Origin: Emergomyces orientalis
Lineage: Eukaryota; Ascomycota; Eurotiomycetes; Onygenales; Ajellomycetaceae
Assembly (NCBI GenBank): GCA_002110485.1
Contig: MOWL01000004.1
Location: 1-64,000 of the forward strand
Reading direction: 5' to 3'
Length of the DNA stretch: 64,000 nucleotides
Below, in pieces: positions 42,252 through 54,596 of this stretch. Position 1 is the first letter of the stretch. Every line of letters begins with the position of its first letter. Below the pieces are notes generated by a model. It had not been told where the DNA came from and did no database searches. It saw nothing but the letters and a program-made list of their open reading frames with translations. Both the position numbers and the translations under genes were made by a program.

Positions 42252-42253
42252 TA

Positions 42254-42872
42254 TCTGCTGAGAACCCCCAAATACTTGTTCGTATTCTGGATATTTTTTT
42301 TTAATCTATGACAATAATCCGGCAACATCACTGCATTTTCACCCATCTTCATAAATTCAAAACGTGTGCGTCTCAGATGTTACGATATTCACGGTGCGTG
42401 ACATTTACATAAAGAATCAGTGGACCAGCTCAATCATGGTATACTACCACAATTTTCCTCCAGTAGATCGAAATCTTAAATATGGCTCAATTCATTTCTT
42501 CGCCCAAAACAATTTTCAATACAGCCCTGTCACCCTTTGCTATGGATTTATGGTGCCGAATAATGGTAGCAACGGCGCAAGCTCCCTTCAATAGAAAATT
42601 GGTTGTTAGTTCAGGGGGTTATACAGTTGGACAGCACTTTACATTACGTATAGAAGGAGTCAAATACTTGATTGTTTGCGGCATTGAAAGCCACTTGAAG
42701 TCATAATTCGTAATACTAGGCTGTGGAAGATATTGTTTTCGACAGGTGTGTGAAGAAGCGCGCTTCAGTATTCCGTGTTTCGAGGGTGAAATTGCAAGCC
42801 GACATTCCAGGACATCGAAAGGTTTTCAAGAATCGATTCAGTACACTTCTCCGTCATAGCGTTATAGCTTTG
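42254..42872. other. Intergenic flank of the nest, no gene supported
   Basis: Short plus-strand frames at 42,364-42,706 overlap one another and show no family features. This is the 3' flank of the transcription-factor gene. Confidence 0.45.
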
Positions 42873-43832
42873 CTATGGTGTAAATCCTGTCACTTCAAGC
42901 ACCCATCGAAGCAGTTTTCTCCACTCATCGTCCAGCGACGACCATATTGCCCGCAGGAGTGGAACACTCCAGCCATCAATCCACCATATCCCCCTAAAGT
43001 GATGTAAAATGACACAGTAATAAGCTAGGACCACAAGCGCCATGGGCTTATATGCCCTCATAAGCTCTAAGTATAGCGGTGGCACTTTCACAGCCCACGT
43101 AACCGCTGGATTGGGTTTCCTCACCCCCCCGTATATCTGCTCCAATATGAACTGAACCTGATCAATGGCGGCACTGTAGGCATGCTTCTCATTGTAGATG
43201 CTGTATTGTTCGTCATTGAACTGGCGAAGCTTCTGTAGTGCAACTTTCGCATCATCAGGTAGACTGGGGGTGTAATCATCCCGTTCCATAATGATGCTGA
43301 ATTCTTCATCGTCAATCCGATCCGCTGCAGTACAAAGTATTTTCTGCATACCTCTTGTAAGAAGAAGAACGAGATGGAGCTGATCAATAGGGTGGCAGAT
43401 GTCCATTGCGCCCGAGGCTTGCGGTTGCGGGGACCCGAAGGCAAAGATGGTAAGAAGAATCGAGAGTAGAGATATGGCTTTGCAATTTTCCTCGTTGATA
43501 TTTTCCAGCAATGGTTGGAATAGAGCCACAGCTCGTGAGTGGTGGCCGAGTGCGATGGTGATATATAGTCGCTGATGGACATTGAGGGCATTTCCTCCAC
43601 TTCTGCGCGCAAGGTCAAGGGCGGAGAGCGCTAGAATGCTATGCATCAGGAATGGGTGTGTAAGTGATTCTCGTCGAAGCACATCTTGCCAGACCGCTTC
43701 GCATTTAGGCTTGGTTGAGAAAGGGTGTATATCGAGATTATACCAGTTCATCATCAGCTCAAGGTCCTCGAGGTTGGGGTTTGGCGCTGGTGCTGGTGCT
43801 GTATTGGTATAGGAATTGCCGGTACTGGCCAT
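42873..43832 (-). CDS. Fungal-specific transcription-factor domain protein without visible Zn2Cys6 finger
   Basis: A frame of 319 aa starts at MASTGNSY (43,832) and ends TAG. The middle part LELMMNWYNLDIHPF...HPFLMHSILALSALDLAR is typical of the fungal transcription-factor domain of the sterol-uptake/UPC2-like kind. Such proteins usually carry an N-terminal Zn2Cys6 finger. No CxxCxxxxxxC pattern is seen in the minus-strand translations up to about 45,000. The frame is open further upstream to 43,967, and an overlapping frame (43,977-43,759) also reads gene-like, so an upstream exon or a frameshift near 43,800 is possible. It may be a truncated gene, a finger-less regulator, or a gene whose first exon I cannot place. 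Confidence 0.65.
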   Translation of the reverse strand: MASTGNSYTNTAPAPAPNPNLEDLELMMNWYNLDIHPFSTKPKCEAVWQDVLRRESLTHPFLMHSILALSALDLARRSGGNALNVHQRLYITIALGHHSRAVALFQPLLENINEENCKAISLLSILLTIFAFGSPQPQASGAMDICHPIDQLHLVLLLTRGMQKILCTAADRIDDEEFSIIMERDDYTPSLPDDAKVALQKLRQFNDEQYSIYNEKHAYSAAIDQVQFILEQIYGGVRKPNPAVTWAVKVPPLYLELMRAYKPMALVVLAYYCVILHHFRGIWWIDGWSVPLLRAIWSSLDDEWRKLLRWVLEVTGFTP

Positions 43833-45048
43833 TGTCGGATAATTGGTCGAGCATATCCAGAGATCTATCAAGAGGCTGAGGTGGCTGTTTGGCTGCTGAA
43901 GTATCGGGTGCCATTGACCAGGAACTGGTGGAGCCCTGCAACACAAGATTTTTTGGTGTGAGCCCATTGCTAACCATTCACTTGTACTGGATTTCTAGAT
44001 GAGTACATCACGGTCTATGAGTAGCCCATTATGTTAGTGACAGGGGAAAGACATTTAAACTCTGCGGTGGATATTCAACGCTGATTCACTTTCCCTGGGA
44101 TAATTTTATTTCGCGCAATGCGACATGAGGCAATTTTGATGTGACCATTTAGAAGGCATGTCATGGAAACTACACCATGGAACAAGACTGTGTATGACCA
44201 GATTCAGCTGCTTATCTGGCATAAAGTAAATGGCCAAGATATGAAACAATGGGGCATGAGTTTGAAGGTCCCGTTGTCGAGTCCAATTCAGTAGTTGGTC
44301 CTGTTTCCAGATACAAAATCTTGTAAATGATTTTGTCTGTTGTCCCTGTTGTCCTCTCAAACAACTCGTGGACTCGTCTAGCTGTCGTCAAAGCAGGAAA
44401 AACGACGGATATACATTCGTTTCACCAGAAACCAGAAAGAAATCCCCGTAATCAGATACAGAAGCAGCAAGTCTGGATGTGACTCCACAATTGCATTCCG
44501 CCTGCCTCAAACCCTGGCCAAAATAGCCATGGGCCAAGCGAGATATGCGAATTTGTGATATCGAGAGGCACTGGCAGGGCAGAGCCCACTCCAAAATTAA
44601 TGATGTAGGCATCAACGCTTTCAAGTAATTTATAAGGTAACCATCATAAAAGAGGTAGCATGGATTAGACCTTGATCAATATCTCGAATTAGGATCTAAC
44701 TTGTCCAGAAGCAGTGGGATGGGAGAAACACGTGACTCAAGGGTAGTTAATCCGATGTTCTTTTTCGGGATGAGGCCAATCCCGAAAGGGGTTAGAGAAA
44801 TAGGTGCCTTGAAAGGCTTCAGGAACAGCAAAACCAAAACACAAAAAAAAAAAAAAAAAAAAGGGAAAAAAAGAGAAATTGCTGCGTTCAAATGAGCGGA
44901 GAAGAGAGAAGCAGCTAGGTCAATATATAATGAATGAGGGCCTTATTGGGTGTTGTATTTAAAGCACCCATTGAACACGTGTGTATGTCAATTGGGTATC
45001 ATACTTTACTCTCCCGCAGAGTCTATAAACCACAAGCCAAATTGACAA
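43833..45048. other. Intergenic, no gene seen
   Basis: It includes a run of about twenty A at 44,843-44,862. Frames at 44,106-44,624 have no recognisable product. Confidence 0.45.
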
Positions 45049-46371
45049 TCAGATGTCCAAACCATGCTTTTTGACGGCAAATGAGAAAGCCTCCTCCAGG
45101 ATCTGAAGTCCCTCCTCAATTTCCTCCGCAGTCACAGTTACCGGAGGCGCCAAACGGAACACATCACCCGTGCCAGGAAATGTGATAATATTGCACGAAA
45201 GTCCACGAGCTAAAGCCCTATCTGAAACGGTTTGGCCCAGATCTGCAGCTGGGGCTTTGGTTTCAAGATCGGAGATTATCTCTATACCTAAGAGTAGACC
45301 GCGGCCACGGACATCACCAATGCACCAATATTTCTTCTGGAGGGCAAGGAGGCCGTTAAATAGCTGCTCGCCACGCTCGGATGCACGCTGGCAGATGTTG
45401 TCACGCTCGACTATCTCCAAGACCTTGTTGCCAACTGCTGCGGGTAAAGGATCGTTATAATGCGTTGTGACCCACATGAAACCAGCCTCATTGCAACCTC
45501 GTTCTATCTCAAAGGTGGTGCTAACGGAAGATAGAGGTAGCCCACACCCTAAGGTCTTCGACAGACATAGAATATCGGGAACAACCCCTTCGTCATATTG
45601 GAAAGCGAACATTTGACCTGTCCGACCAATGCCTGTCTGTGCTTCATCTAGGATCAGAAGCATGCCGCGCTTTTTGCACTCGTGGCTCATTCTCTTCAGA
45701 TAGCCTTTGGGAAGGTCGAGGATTCCTCCTGTGGACAAGATAGGTTCCATCACGAAGGCTGCAAGCGAGCCAACAGATTGCGTGTCAATCATGGACCATC
45801 CATAGCTCATCTCCGTCTCCCAATCGTACGATCCGTCTGCCTTCCTAAATATCGAGCGGTAGGCATAGGGGGCAGGAAAGGCGAGTTGTCCGGGCATGAC
45901 AGGGCCTCCATATTTTCTGCCCATTGAGTATGTTGCGGATATTGCACCTTGAGTCAAGCCGTGGTAACTTGCTGAAAAGCCGACAATTTCAAACTTGCCC
46001 GTATAGATCTTGGCCATTTTAATTGCAGCTTCAATGGTTTCACCACCAGTGCTTAGGAAAAAAGACTTCTCAAGAGGTGGTGGCAGTAAGCGACCAAGGC
46101 GTTCGGCAAGATCAACCACTGGAGGGGTGATCATGTTGCTAAGAAGGTGATCAAGCTGCTCAGCGTACTTCTGGACGACTTGAACAATCTCAGGGTGCGA
46201 ATGACCCAGGATTGAGCTCATTTGACCAGAAGTAAAATCGAGTATCTGCCTGCCCTCGGCATCGTATAGTTTGGAGCCCTTGGCTTTGGTTATTATAACT
46301 GGTGAAAATTGGATGCCCGTTTTCATCAGATGTCTCTCGGCCCTGGACCAGAAATTCGTAGTATCTGGCAT
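45049..46371 (-). CDS. Class III PLP aminotransferase, 2,2-dialkylglycine-decarboxylase-like
   Basis: A single exon encodes 440 aa from MPDTTNF; 30 more codons upstream are open but lack family similarity. It closely follows bacterial 2,2-dialkylglycine decarboxylase over its length: LDFTSGQMSSILGHSHPEI, KLDH-like AEQLDHLLSNM, LSTGGETIEAAIKMAK, ILDEAQTGIGRTG (PLP-contacting Asp), LSKTLGCGLPLS (PLP-binding Lys) and IGDVRGRGLLLGIEI. Such enzymes decarboxylate and transaminate 2,2-dialkylglycines such as 2-aminoisobutyrate with pyruvate as acceptor. No mitochondrial presequence is obvious. It is divergent from the Zn2Cys6 regulator at 46,755, with 383 bp between start codons, which suggests local control. 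It ends in TGA. Confidence 0.9.
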   Translation of the reverse strand: MPDTTNFWSRAERHLMKTGIQFSPVIITKAKGSKLYDAEGRQILDFTSGQMSSILGHSHPEIVQVVQKYAEQLDHLLSNMITPPVVDLAERLGRLLPPPLEKSFFLSTGGETIEAAIKMAKIYTGKFEIVGFSASYHGLTQGAISATYSMGRKYGGPVMPGQLAFPAPYAYRSIFRKADGSYDWETEMSYGWSMIDTQSVGSLAAFVMEPILSTGGILDLPKGYLKRMSHECKKRGMLLILDEAQTGIGRTGQMFAFQYDEGVVPDILCLSKTLGCGLPLSSVSTTFEIERGCNEAGFMWVTTHYNDPLPAAVGNKVLEIVERDNICQRASERGEQLFNGLLALQKKYWCIGDVRGRGLLLGIEIISDLETKAPAADLGQTVSDRALARGLSCNIITFPGTGDVFRLAPPVTVTAEEIEEGLQILEEAFSFAVKKHGLDI

Positions 46372-46609
46372 GTTTAGATGTTGTAGAAGTGGATGGCGCA
46401 ATTTCGGCTGGCGAAAAAAATTGAGAGGAGAATGGCAAGAAGTAGGCTGAGGTGACTGCAAGGTGTATAGTTATGGAGATCAAAGAGCAATCAACAAAAT
46501 AATTCTTTTGTCGTAAGAGTAAGCTATTTATGAATATAGAAGGGGTTCTAGATCATATATCTTCAAGTGGAGATCACAAAAAAGCTTCTAGTGGGGATCG
46601 GTTCCTTGG

Positions 46610-46652
46610 CCGCGGGGAAGAAGAAAGCTTCTTTCCGCGGCAGTGCCCGCGG
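46610..46652. promoter_or_regulatory. Three CCGCGG sites in the divergent promoter
   Basis: CCGCGG occurs at 46,610-46,615, 46,635-46,640 and 46,647-46,652. The first two are the ends of an imperfect palindrome (GAAGAAG / CTTCTT arms). CCG/CGG pairs are the usual half-sites of Zn2Cys6 regulators, so this is a candidate operator for the neighbouring regulator; the link is inference. Confidence 0.5.
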
Positions 46653-46754
46653 CGACAAGGACCCCTCATTCTGGCAGAAGGGTCAACTTTCTGATCTTTG
46701 TGCCCAAATTAATGTATGAGCTCCTCTGTTCTGTGATTGTTTGACACACTCTGA

Positions 46755-48868
46755 ATGACTATGGACAAGGGATGCGGTGGCCAGGGTTCTATCAACAGCG
46801 CTGATGGAAGGCCGTATCGATCGCACTCACACCCGGCCTGCCTTGCGTGCAGAAAACGAAAGTCACGATGTATAACGCAGAATACCGCGGAAAAGTGTGC
46901 CATGTGTGAGGTACATGGAACTGAATGCCTTTTTCCGCAGCAAAGATATCAAGCTTCCTCGCGTCGGTCAAGCCAACGCGCACGAAAGTCGTCGGCCAGG
47001 ACGAGGTTTTCCGGGGATACTCCCAGGCTGGCAGTTCCTGCGGATCAAAACCCTACTCAGTACGGTGACCGTAACAAGGTTGACTCAAGTTCTCCAGTAG
47101 GATATGCGATTTCGCCGGGTCTTAACGACATCGAATGTCGAGCAGAGGAGCAGCTAAGTTGTGTAGGAATTTTTGCTGAAGGTGGGAACAAAGGTTCTCA
47201 TATTGTTAGCCCGACAATGGCGGATGACAGCGACATCTTGGAAAGCTACGTGACAGCTACCACAGAGGCAAATGGCAAACGGCTGGTTCGTGTAGCTCCA
47301 CCCACAAATGCATCTCTTCGGACTGCTCGTCCGGTGGTGTTTGACACCGTGCCCAAACGTCCCTCTGGCGTCACATCACACACCTCTCGAACGTCTGAAA
47401 AATGTGAACTCATCGAGAAGTTCATTGAGCCACACGCAAAAGATCTAGTAGATCTGTGAGTGGCAACGAGATTATGACTTTCAAAGCTGGGGGCGAAGCT
47501 AATATGGGTTTCTTTGTTTTCAGATTCTTCGCAAAGGCGAATATCTGCTTTCCTATTCTCGATGAAGTATCCTTCAAAAATACATACTTGAATCATCAAC
47601 GGAAGATATCTCCAGCATTACTTTCCACCCTTTATGCAAGCGCCCTGATATACTGGCAAGACTCACCCAAACTCAGGGACATACGCTGCCCGGATGTTAG
47701 TTTTATTTGGGCTCAGGCTTGCGAAGCTATGAATTCGGAAGTATTTCTGTCTCCTGGGATGTCTACCGTGATGGCCCTTATGCTTAATGTTTGCGGTAGA
47801 CCTAGCACCACAATATTAGGCAATGGGGGGTTGATTGGCCTAGCAGTTGCGCTTTCCAATGCCCTAGGCCTACATCGGGATCCATCGGATTGGAACATAC
47901 CCAACTCAGAGAAGCAATTTCGGATAAGGATCTGGCGGATGGTTGTTGTGCATGATCGTTGGTAAGGCAGCCGCTGTCCACGCTCCTCTGCCTTCCATCC
48001 CATACGGGATCAATTAACAATCTGTAACAGGTGTAGTTTAGCATATGGAACTCCGATGCAGATCCATCGCGCACAGCATGATGTTCCAATCCCAATGGCA
48101 GAGGACCTCTGCCCCCCTGACGCCTCACCATCCCACGTAGCTGCGACTTCTGTCTTCATTGCTCTCGTCACTCTCACTGAAGTATTAGGCCGCTATTTAG
48201 AATATATCTACCATGTCGCAAAGGGCTCTCCTGATCCGTTCGAAGCATCCACCACGGACCCTGAACTTCTGCTTGGAGAATGGGAGGAGACTTTGAGTGA
48301 TGATATCCGTAAAGCTGTCATGCGTGGAACGCGCCTCGATGCTCCAGGGGCTGCAAATCTTCGACTGTCATATTTAGCTGTGAAGCTTCTCTTGAGGCGT
48401 ATTCAGCTTGATCGAGATCGGGGTCCGCTACCAGCAGAGGAAGCCTCCGATTGCCCGTTCTACCTGCGAGCCCAGAGAGCAGCTGAAGACATTGTCCACT
48501 TCGTGCAAGAGCTGGATGAGTCTCATTGCCATGGATTTTGGATTCCTGCGAATTCGTTTACGTTAACGTCCTCAACGTCATTTTTATTGAGGAGTGCTTT
48601 GAGATCTAGAAGTTCAAGTGTGAATAACACACCCCTGAAGCTTGCAAGAGATATGATTGATGCTCTACAACGCCATAAGAAGGATTTTTCTTGGGACCTC
48701 TCAGATAGTTGCCTCGGGAGTTGCGGTGATATGTTAGAGAAGATTGAGGCTGGGATAAATAATTCAGGGCCTGCGTTACCTAGCTTTGAAGAGTATCCAT
48801 ATGTTGATCTGTCAGTGCTAGATTGCTTATTCACTGGGTTTGGCGATTCTTTCGGCATGGAGTGTTGA
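46755..48868 (+). CDS. Zn2Cys6 transcription factor with fungal-specific domain
   Basis: Exons are 46,755-47,455, 47,524-47,961 and 48,031-48,868, giving 658 aa; introns are 68 and 69 nt. The binuclear zinc cluster lies at residues 29-59: CLACRKRKSRC, then CAMCEVHGTEC, with a basic stretch following. Exon junctions restore conserved segments: DLVDL joined to FFAKANICFPILDE, and VVVHDRW joined to CSLAYGTP. The middle homology domain includes GLIGLAVALSNALGLHRDPS and RIWRMVVVHDRWC. The start chosen is the first ATG (MTMDKG). Next to an aminotransferase gene in divergent orientation, it is a likely local regulator of that gene and perhaps of itself. Confidence 0.91.
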
Positions 48869-48953
48869 TTCCAAGCACGTCGCTTTTCAGCGTACATGAG
48901 GTCCAAATGATCATTATCGTTTCTAGCTGATACTCCCCAGTATCTCCCTGGGG

Positions 48954-48990
<37 letters not shown>

Positions 48991-51900
48991 ATCAATAGTA
49001 ATCATGACTATATTTGGTCACATATTAGAACAACCGGGGGCGTCGTCTCAGTTATGGTTGGCAGGGCCCATGGGAGGAGATTCAGGCCAGATGGATTTCA
49101 AATAGTCTTTTTGCATGAAGTGGACCTCTCCTGTATCCGTTGTGGGTATTAAATTCAGGATTGATAGCTGAAGTTGCATGTTTAAAGTCTGGAGTGCATC
49201 TCTTGAACTGAGATACGGCGAAGCTGTATTCAGGGAGAAGCGGACTAAATTACCCAGTATGCAACCATGTCACCCTCAGATGAACTGAATGTTAATCAGA
49301 GCAGGAGTACTTTCTCCTTCATTTTCAATCGTGGGCACCTTATATATATATATATATCCCCTCTATTCGCGCAGCCATACGCTATTTTTTTTCAACAATT
49401 ACATTCTATGAAATTTTATTCCAGAACAAAAATATATAAATATGGAGTTTCGCCGTGAGCTAGCTTTCTGGAGACCACATGCGAGACGTGCAGCAGCCCA
49501 ATAGCCCTTCGTTACGTCCCAATCGTGATGCCACAGCGCTTTGAAAAGATATGAACTTTTACAACTCAGCGTGAATTTTGCAAACTTGGTACTATGAATT
49601 ATTTGAGCAGCCAATGGCTTGTCAAATGACAAATAAGATGGACTTCCGGGAGGGAACCTGTTGTCCCCTCGCCTCACACGCGGTGTTATGGAGTGAGTGC
49701 CGAAGCAGCTCGCCCTGTGCAACGACTTGTTTATTCGTTGTTTGGCTGCTATGTATCCATCCATTGCTGAAATTTATATCCCCATTGAACGTTGACTGGA
49801 CTAAGTAGCTCGCGAGTTGGGTTTTTCCTCGGCATTCCAGGTAGTTCACAGACGGCAAACGTTTGTCTATACCATAATTGGTATTATTAGCCTTGATGAA
49901 ACCCCATATTTTTATCTCCACGCAGGTAAAGACTTGTTGATTGGCAGGGGGATGTACTTCGTTCAGGATACTGACTCGCATTGTTTTCAAAAAGGTGCCC
50001 ATCAAAAAAAGAAAAAGAAAAAAAAACCATGCATAGTGTGGTATTCCGTTTCTGCTTGTGGTATGCGCCAAACGATCGCAGCACTACTCCGTAAAGTTGA
50101 CAAGTTGGCCAGGAAAGAAGAATCCCTGATGGCGAAAACTGCATGTGCAGGGATTGAGAAACAACATATCGTAAAACAAGGGGTTTAATGAACAGAGCAT
50201 TAGATTGGTTCAGCAAATGGATTCGGGCTAAAAGATGACCCAGTGACAGAAATTGGGGTATGAAATTGGAACAATAATAATAAGTAGGTGCAAAAGAAAC
50301 CGTCGTATTTGGGCAACACCGTTCCCGCCCGGCGAATCTGGGTTTCCGCATGTAGCCGGCTTTTCCAGATGCCCAGCCACTATAAATATATCATTCTGCC
50401 TTCGTCGCACCCCCTACTGATGAGGGATTGGGCACATTCTGGGATGTCCCGCCCCTCTCCTGCAGCCAAGAAGCTTACCCCAGAAATTAAGCCAAAAGAC
50501 CTGAACAAAGAAGAAGAAAACGAGAAGCAAGAAGAAAACACCAAAAAAAGTGTTTGTCTGACTTCACATCCGCTCTCAGACATCATAGCTCTTGCAGATA
50601 TAGCCCCTCTGTTCAGCTCTGCTGAACCCTGTCGATCCCCGTATCGACATATATTGACAGAAACATGCCCCAAGCGAGGCCTCAAACCCTTCAAATTCCG
50701 CGGAAGTTATTCGCAACATCCAATTGTAGGTGGAAAGCGCGCTATCCTGGACGGCCTTTTAAAGTAACATCCTCTGCCGGGTACGGCATCTTGGCTGTTG
50801 GTCAAGATATAGTCGAACGAGCAACGGTGCATGCCCAATCCTGTCCAGCCTAACACCACCATAAAGCGGAAACTCCCGGCCTCAATTGAATAAAACCATC
50901 AGGATGGGTAGGTTGGGCGGTAACATCAACAAAAATCATAATCAGCCACTCTTTTCGTAGCTGTTTCTGCTTGAGAACCGTTTGCGCCACCAGCAGCCTC
51001 TTGCACGGGAGGCGAAGAAGAAGCGAAGAACAAAAATCGAAGGCAAAAAGAAGGTCCCCGGAATACAATACTTAAATCCGAGACTAACCAGCGGGGGACC
51101 ACGGGTACCAAAATAAGAAAAGTTTGCGAAAGCAAAAGGATCCACTAACTCTCCATTATTAATGAGATGAGTTGACATCAGTCGAAAAAGGTGCATTTGC
51201 TTTGAGACATACGGGGAGATGAAAATGGCTGATCGATGAGCTTTATCTAATGAGGTTTCCTTCTACGGCTATGTATGTGATTCAAGCCATAAAAAATATC
51301 ACAAACTCTTGATAATAATAATAATAATGCATAGGAATGTCAAGGAAATGCCCTGTTCGGATCAGGGGGGAGGGGGAGGGGGGCCCCAGCTTCATTTTGC
51401 CTGTCCACGGTGGAGCCCAGCGCATTGTTTAACCCCGATGGGGAGAAGCAGTGTGTTGGCCCTTGGGGGAACTGCCTGGATTTCCAGCGTTTCGGTTGGG
51501 ATGAGACTGGGGTGAGAAGCAGGAAATTTGGGTGAAGATTACTCCATACAGCCCTTGCTGTTCAGAACGCTGAACTTACAGGCCTTGATGTCCTCCGTAA
51601 ATGCCTCGGTATACAACCATGACTGTATACAAAGTAGTAACTTAGTGGTATCAGAAAAATGCCAGGGGGTGGTGAGCACGTGAATGGTCGCTCAATCCCG
51701 GGCAACGTCGCAGCACCAATGTCAACGGTCAAGTGCCAAAGAAGAGACCGTCTCATACCTTATCCCAACCTCCTCCTGCTCTGAACTGGAAAAAAAAAAG
51801 CATTGCGAGGTTGAGAAACAACGTTTTCCATGATAATGTCCTCTATGTCTCGCATTCAGATGAGGACCGTGGGATAAGTTACACGTTTTGATCCCCAAGA

Positions 51901-54596
51901 TCGATCAGGGGTCGTCCCGCACAGGGTTCCCCTCCCCATGATCCTTCTGGGCCAATCTCAGCGCGCGTGAGCAAATCAGATTTACGGTGGCGGATCAAGA
52001 TACTTCGCCAAGCTCCTTGGGAGAGCGGAGGATACAACCCAAGGAACACCACCAAAGTCTATTTACAAAGAAGAAGGTTTTCATCCGCCTCCTTTCTTTT
52101 TCTCCTTCAGCAGGAAACTGAGACCCTAAAAATTGGCACTGCCAACTCCCTAAAGCTTAGAAACGCCATTTGGCAAACTGCGCGAGGATCTCTTGCGAAT
52201 CATCCGAAGCATCTCCATCAATTCTTTCTAGCATTCCGTCGAAGGGCACCCGTTCACGATGTCTCCAGGACCCTTCACCCTCGGCTATCAGGGGGAAACA
52301 GGAATTGCTCTGACCTTAATCTAGGGTTATTTTCGCCAAAACAGATGTTCAACACCCTCTGTGTCATGAGGCGAAAAGGAGACCAACTCCAGATTCCTGA
52401 TTCCTCATTCCTGACTCCTCATTGCAGCTGGGGATGAGGGACATGTAACCATCCATCGCCTGGATTTCAAACATGTCAGCATCCAGCCTCAATAATGCCC
52501 TCGTTCGCTTCCAACTCTGGTGATACAAACTTTCGAAAATCGGTGGGCATAAGCGCTACTAAGAGAGGCCACCTTCGTCTAGAAAATTGGAAGGAACCAA
52601 GGTTACTTTTCGTCGTGCATGACAGGCTATCTATTATTAATATTCCTCTGCTTCTTCCTCTGCTTCTTCGCTTCAGCCCCGGTCCCAGTCTCGTCTTGGC
52701 AAATCTGTAGGTTGGCACCAAGACCCAGGCGGAATTTCTCGAAAAAGAGCGCCAGCCGTGCCAAGAAAACCTGGAGTCCGTCCAATCACGGGATTTACAA
52801 CACGAAAATTGGCAGGACAGCGATCAATGGCGTTACCCGTGGCCTTAAATTTCAATCGCTCTCATCAAGCCTTCTTTTGAACCACATTAACCACTTTCGA
52901 AATACTACAAATCGTACGAGCTGAGTTTTTGTGTACAGGTTTCCTAGAAGATGGTGATACACAATAGGTAAACCACTGCCACCCTTCGATCGTATTAATG
53001 TCCAGCTTGATTATTGAAATATCCCATTGGCAGCAATGACAAACGAATGATTTGCTTCTGACCATCCATCTCGGCTTTAGCACATGTCCAAACTTACACT
53101 GCGTAGATTCTTTCTATGGTTACAACGGAGCATACCAGCCAAGCATTGGGGAGGACAATGCCATTTTCCGCCACGCCCAACTGCCAGCTTCCTGAATGGG
53201 CTTAATCGAATTGTGTGAGATCCTGGCGGACTCCGACTGAGCATCCATTATCCGCGGGGAAGCGAAATGTCCCATCCGAGTAGGCCACGGAAAGTGATTG
53301 GCATCGTATCGCTGGGTCCCGCATCATCTGAAACTAAGTCGATGAGAGACAAGGATTCATTGGCGTGCGCGGGTTCCCCTTCGTCTTTTATTATACCGCG
53401 CTTTGGCTCGGTATTTTGGTATTTGAACAATAATTAAAACCAAGCTTCCAGGAACATTCCGATGGTGGAGATTTCTCTTTTGCTGATACTTGGCGCATTT
53501 GGCGCTTGCAACAACTGGAAACTTAGTAGAAAGTGTGAAGCTGATATCCTGTCCAATAGTTCTCCACCCATGATCCGGCCAATCACAAACCCGGGTTCCT
53601 CCCCTCAAGAGAGTTGAACTGTCAGCGGATTGGATCAAGTTTCGGATATTACTCTTCTCTGGTGCAACCCCCGGAAATCAAGGTCGTCCAAATGAATGGA
53701 TATTACGGAGTCTCACCTCCAATAATTCTCGGGATGGCTTAGTCTCCTACCCTAACCCAGTCCCCCCTCCCGGGAGTGAATGTCCAATTTCAGGTACTCT
53801 GCCTTCTTCCCAACCCCCGGATGCTCAGCAGCAATGCAGACATTACCTAGGTGTTACCACTTGCTCCTTTGTTTGGGCGTTTCTCAGCTATGCCAAACAG
53901 CTGCAGCACCAAAGCGCCTCATGCATTTGATGAATAACAATTGATGGGGCTTTCACACAAAACCTACATGTCGTTACTATACATCTTTCTTGATTCAGCA
54001 GCACAGTTGGTTCCTCCGACTGAAGGGTTAATGTCCCCCATCCGCATTAGCGCCCAGCAGCAAACATTCCGAATATGCGGAGTTTCTCAACTAGACCAGG
54101 TGCTTGTATCCCGTACTCGCTTTTTCAACGGTCATGGTGCTCGAGGGGATTATTATTCCTTTGTTAAGCGGTAACTATCAGAAGGAACGAGTAGCTATGC
54201 TTGGCATAACAAATTAGCTCGGCCTGGCTTGACCCTGGAGGTAATATGGCATTCATGCTGTTTTGCTGCACTTCGACCTTGGTCCCAGTCTGTTAGCCTC
54301 AACATCAATACCCTTGTTGACCTTGATCCAATTGACACACCTCTTGCTGTGCTGATGAGGGGGGGCAAAAGACAACGTTGCAACCCCGCTGCCGCCTTTC
54401 CCCATGGGCCATTAACCGAAGATCTGGAGCTTGTCCTCTTCCGTCCGAAGGCAAATGTCGAAGATTCCTACATATAACGGGATATACCCCCGTTCGCAGA
54501 GAGATATCTTGTGTCCCCCTCCTCTCTTCTCAGGCCCAGCCCGTGAAGCGATATCCAAACTACCAAGTTCAACTTGGTTCTCACATAATCGCGAGG
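48869..54596. other. Long intergenic region (5.7 kb), no gene supported
   Basis: Open frames up to 159 codons (50,288-50,767) and 156 codons (51,967-52,437) occur, but none shows domain features or plausible codon pattern. An (AT)n run lies at 48,957-48,986 and a shorter one near 49,341-49,360. Several short direct TATA-like and GC-poor patches are present. The region may hold an extended promoter of the peptide transporter or an unrecognised multi-exon or non-coding gene. Confidence 0.5.
48957..48986. repeat. (AT)n microsatellite
   Basis: About fifteen AT units downstream of the Zn2Cys6 gene. Confidence 0.85.

Noticed and set aside
42364..42706. Two overlapping short plus-strand frames
   Set aside because: They overlap in different frames, show no motif and lie in the flank of the transposon nest.
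50288..50767. 159-codon plus-strand frame
   Set aside because: No recognised domain, mixed low-complexity sequence and competing antisense frames; not enough to call a gene.
51967..52437. 156-codon plus-strand frame
   Set aside because: It reads like random sequence, with no conserved motif and no supporting splice or promoter signals.
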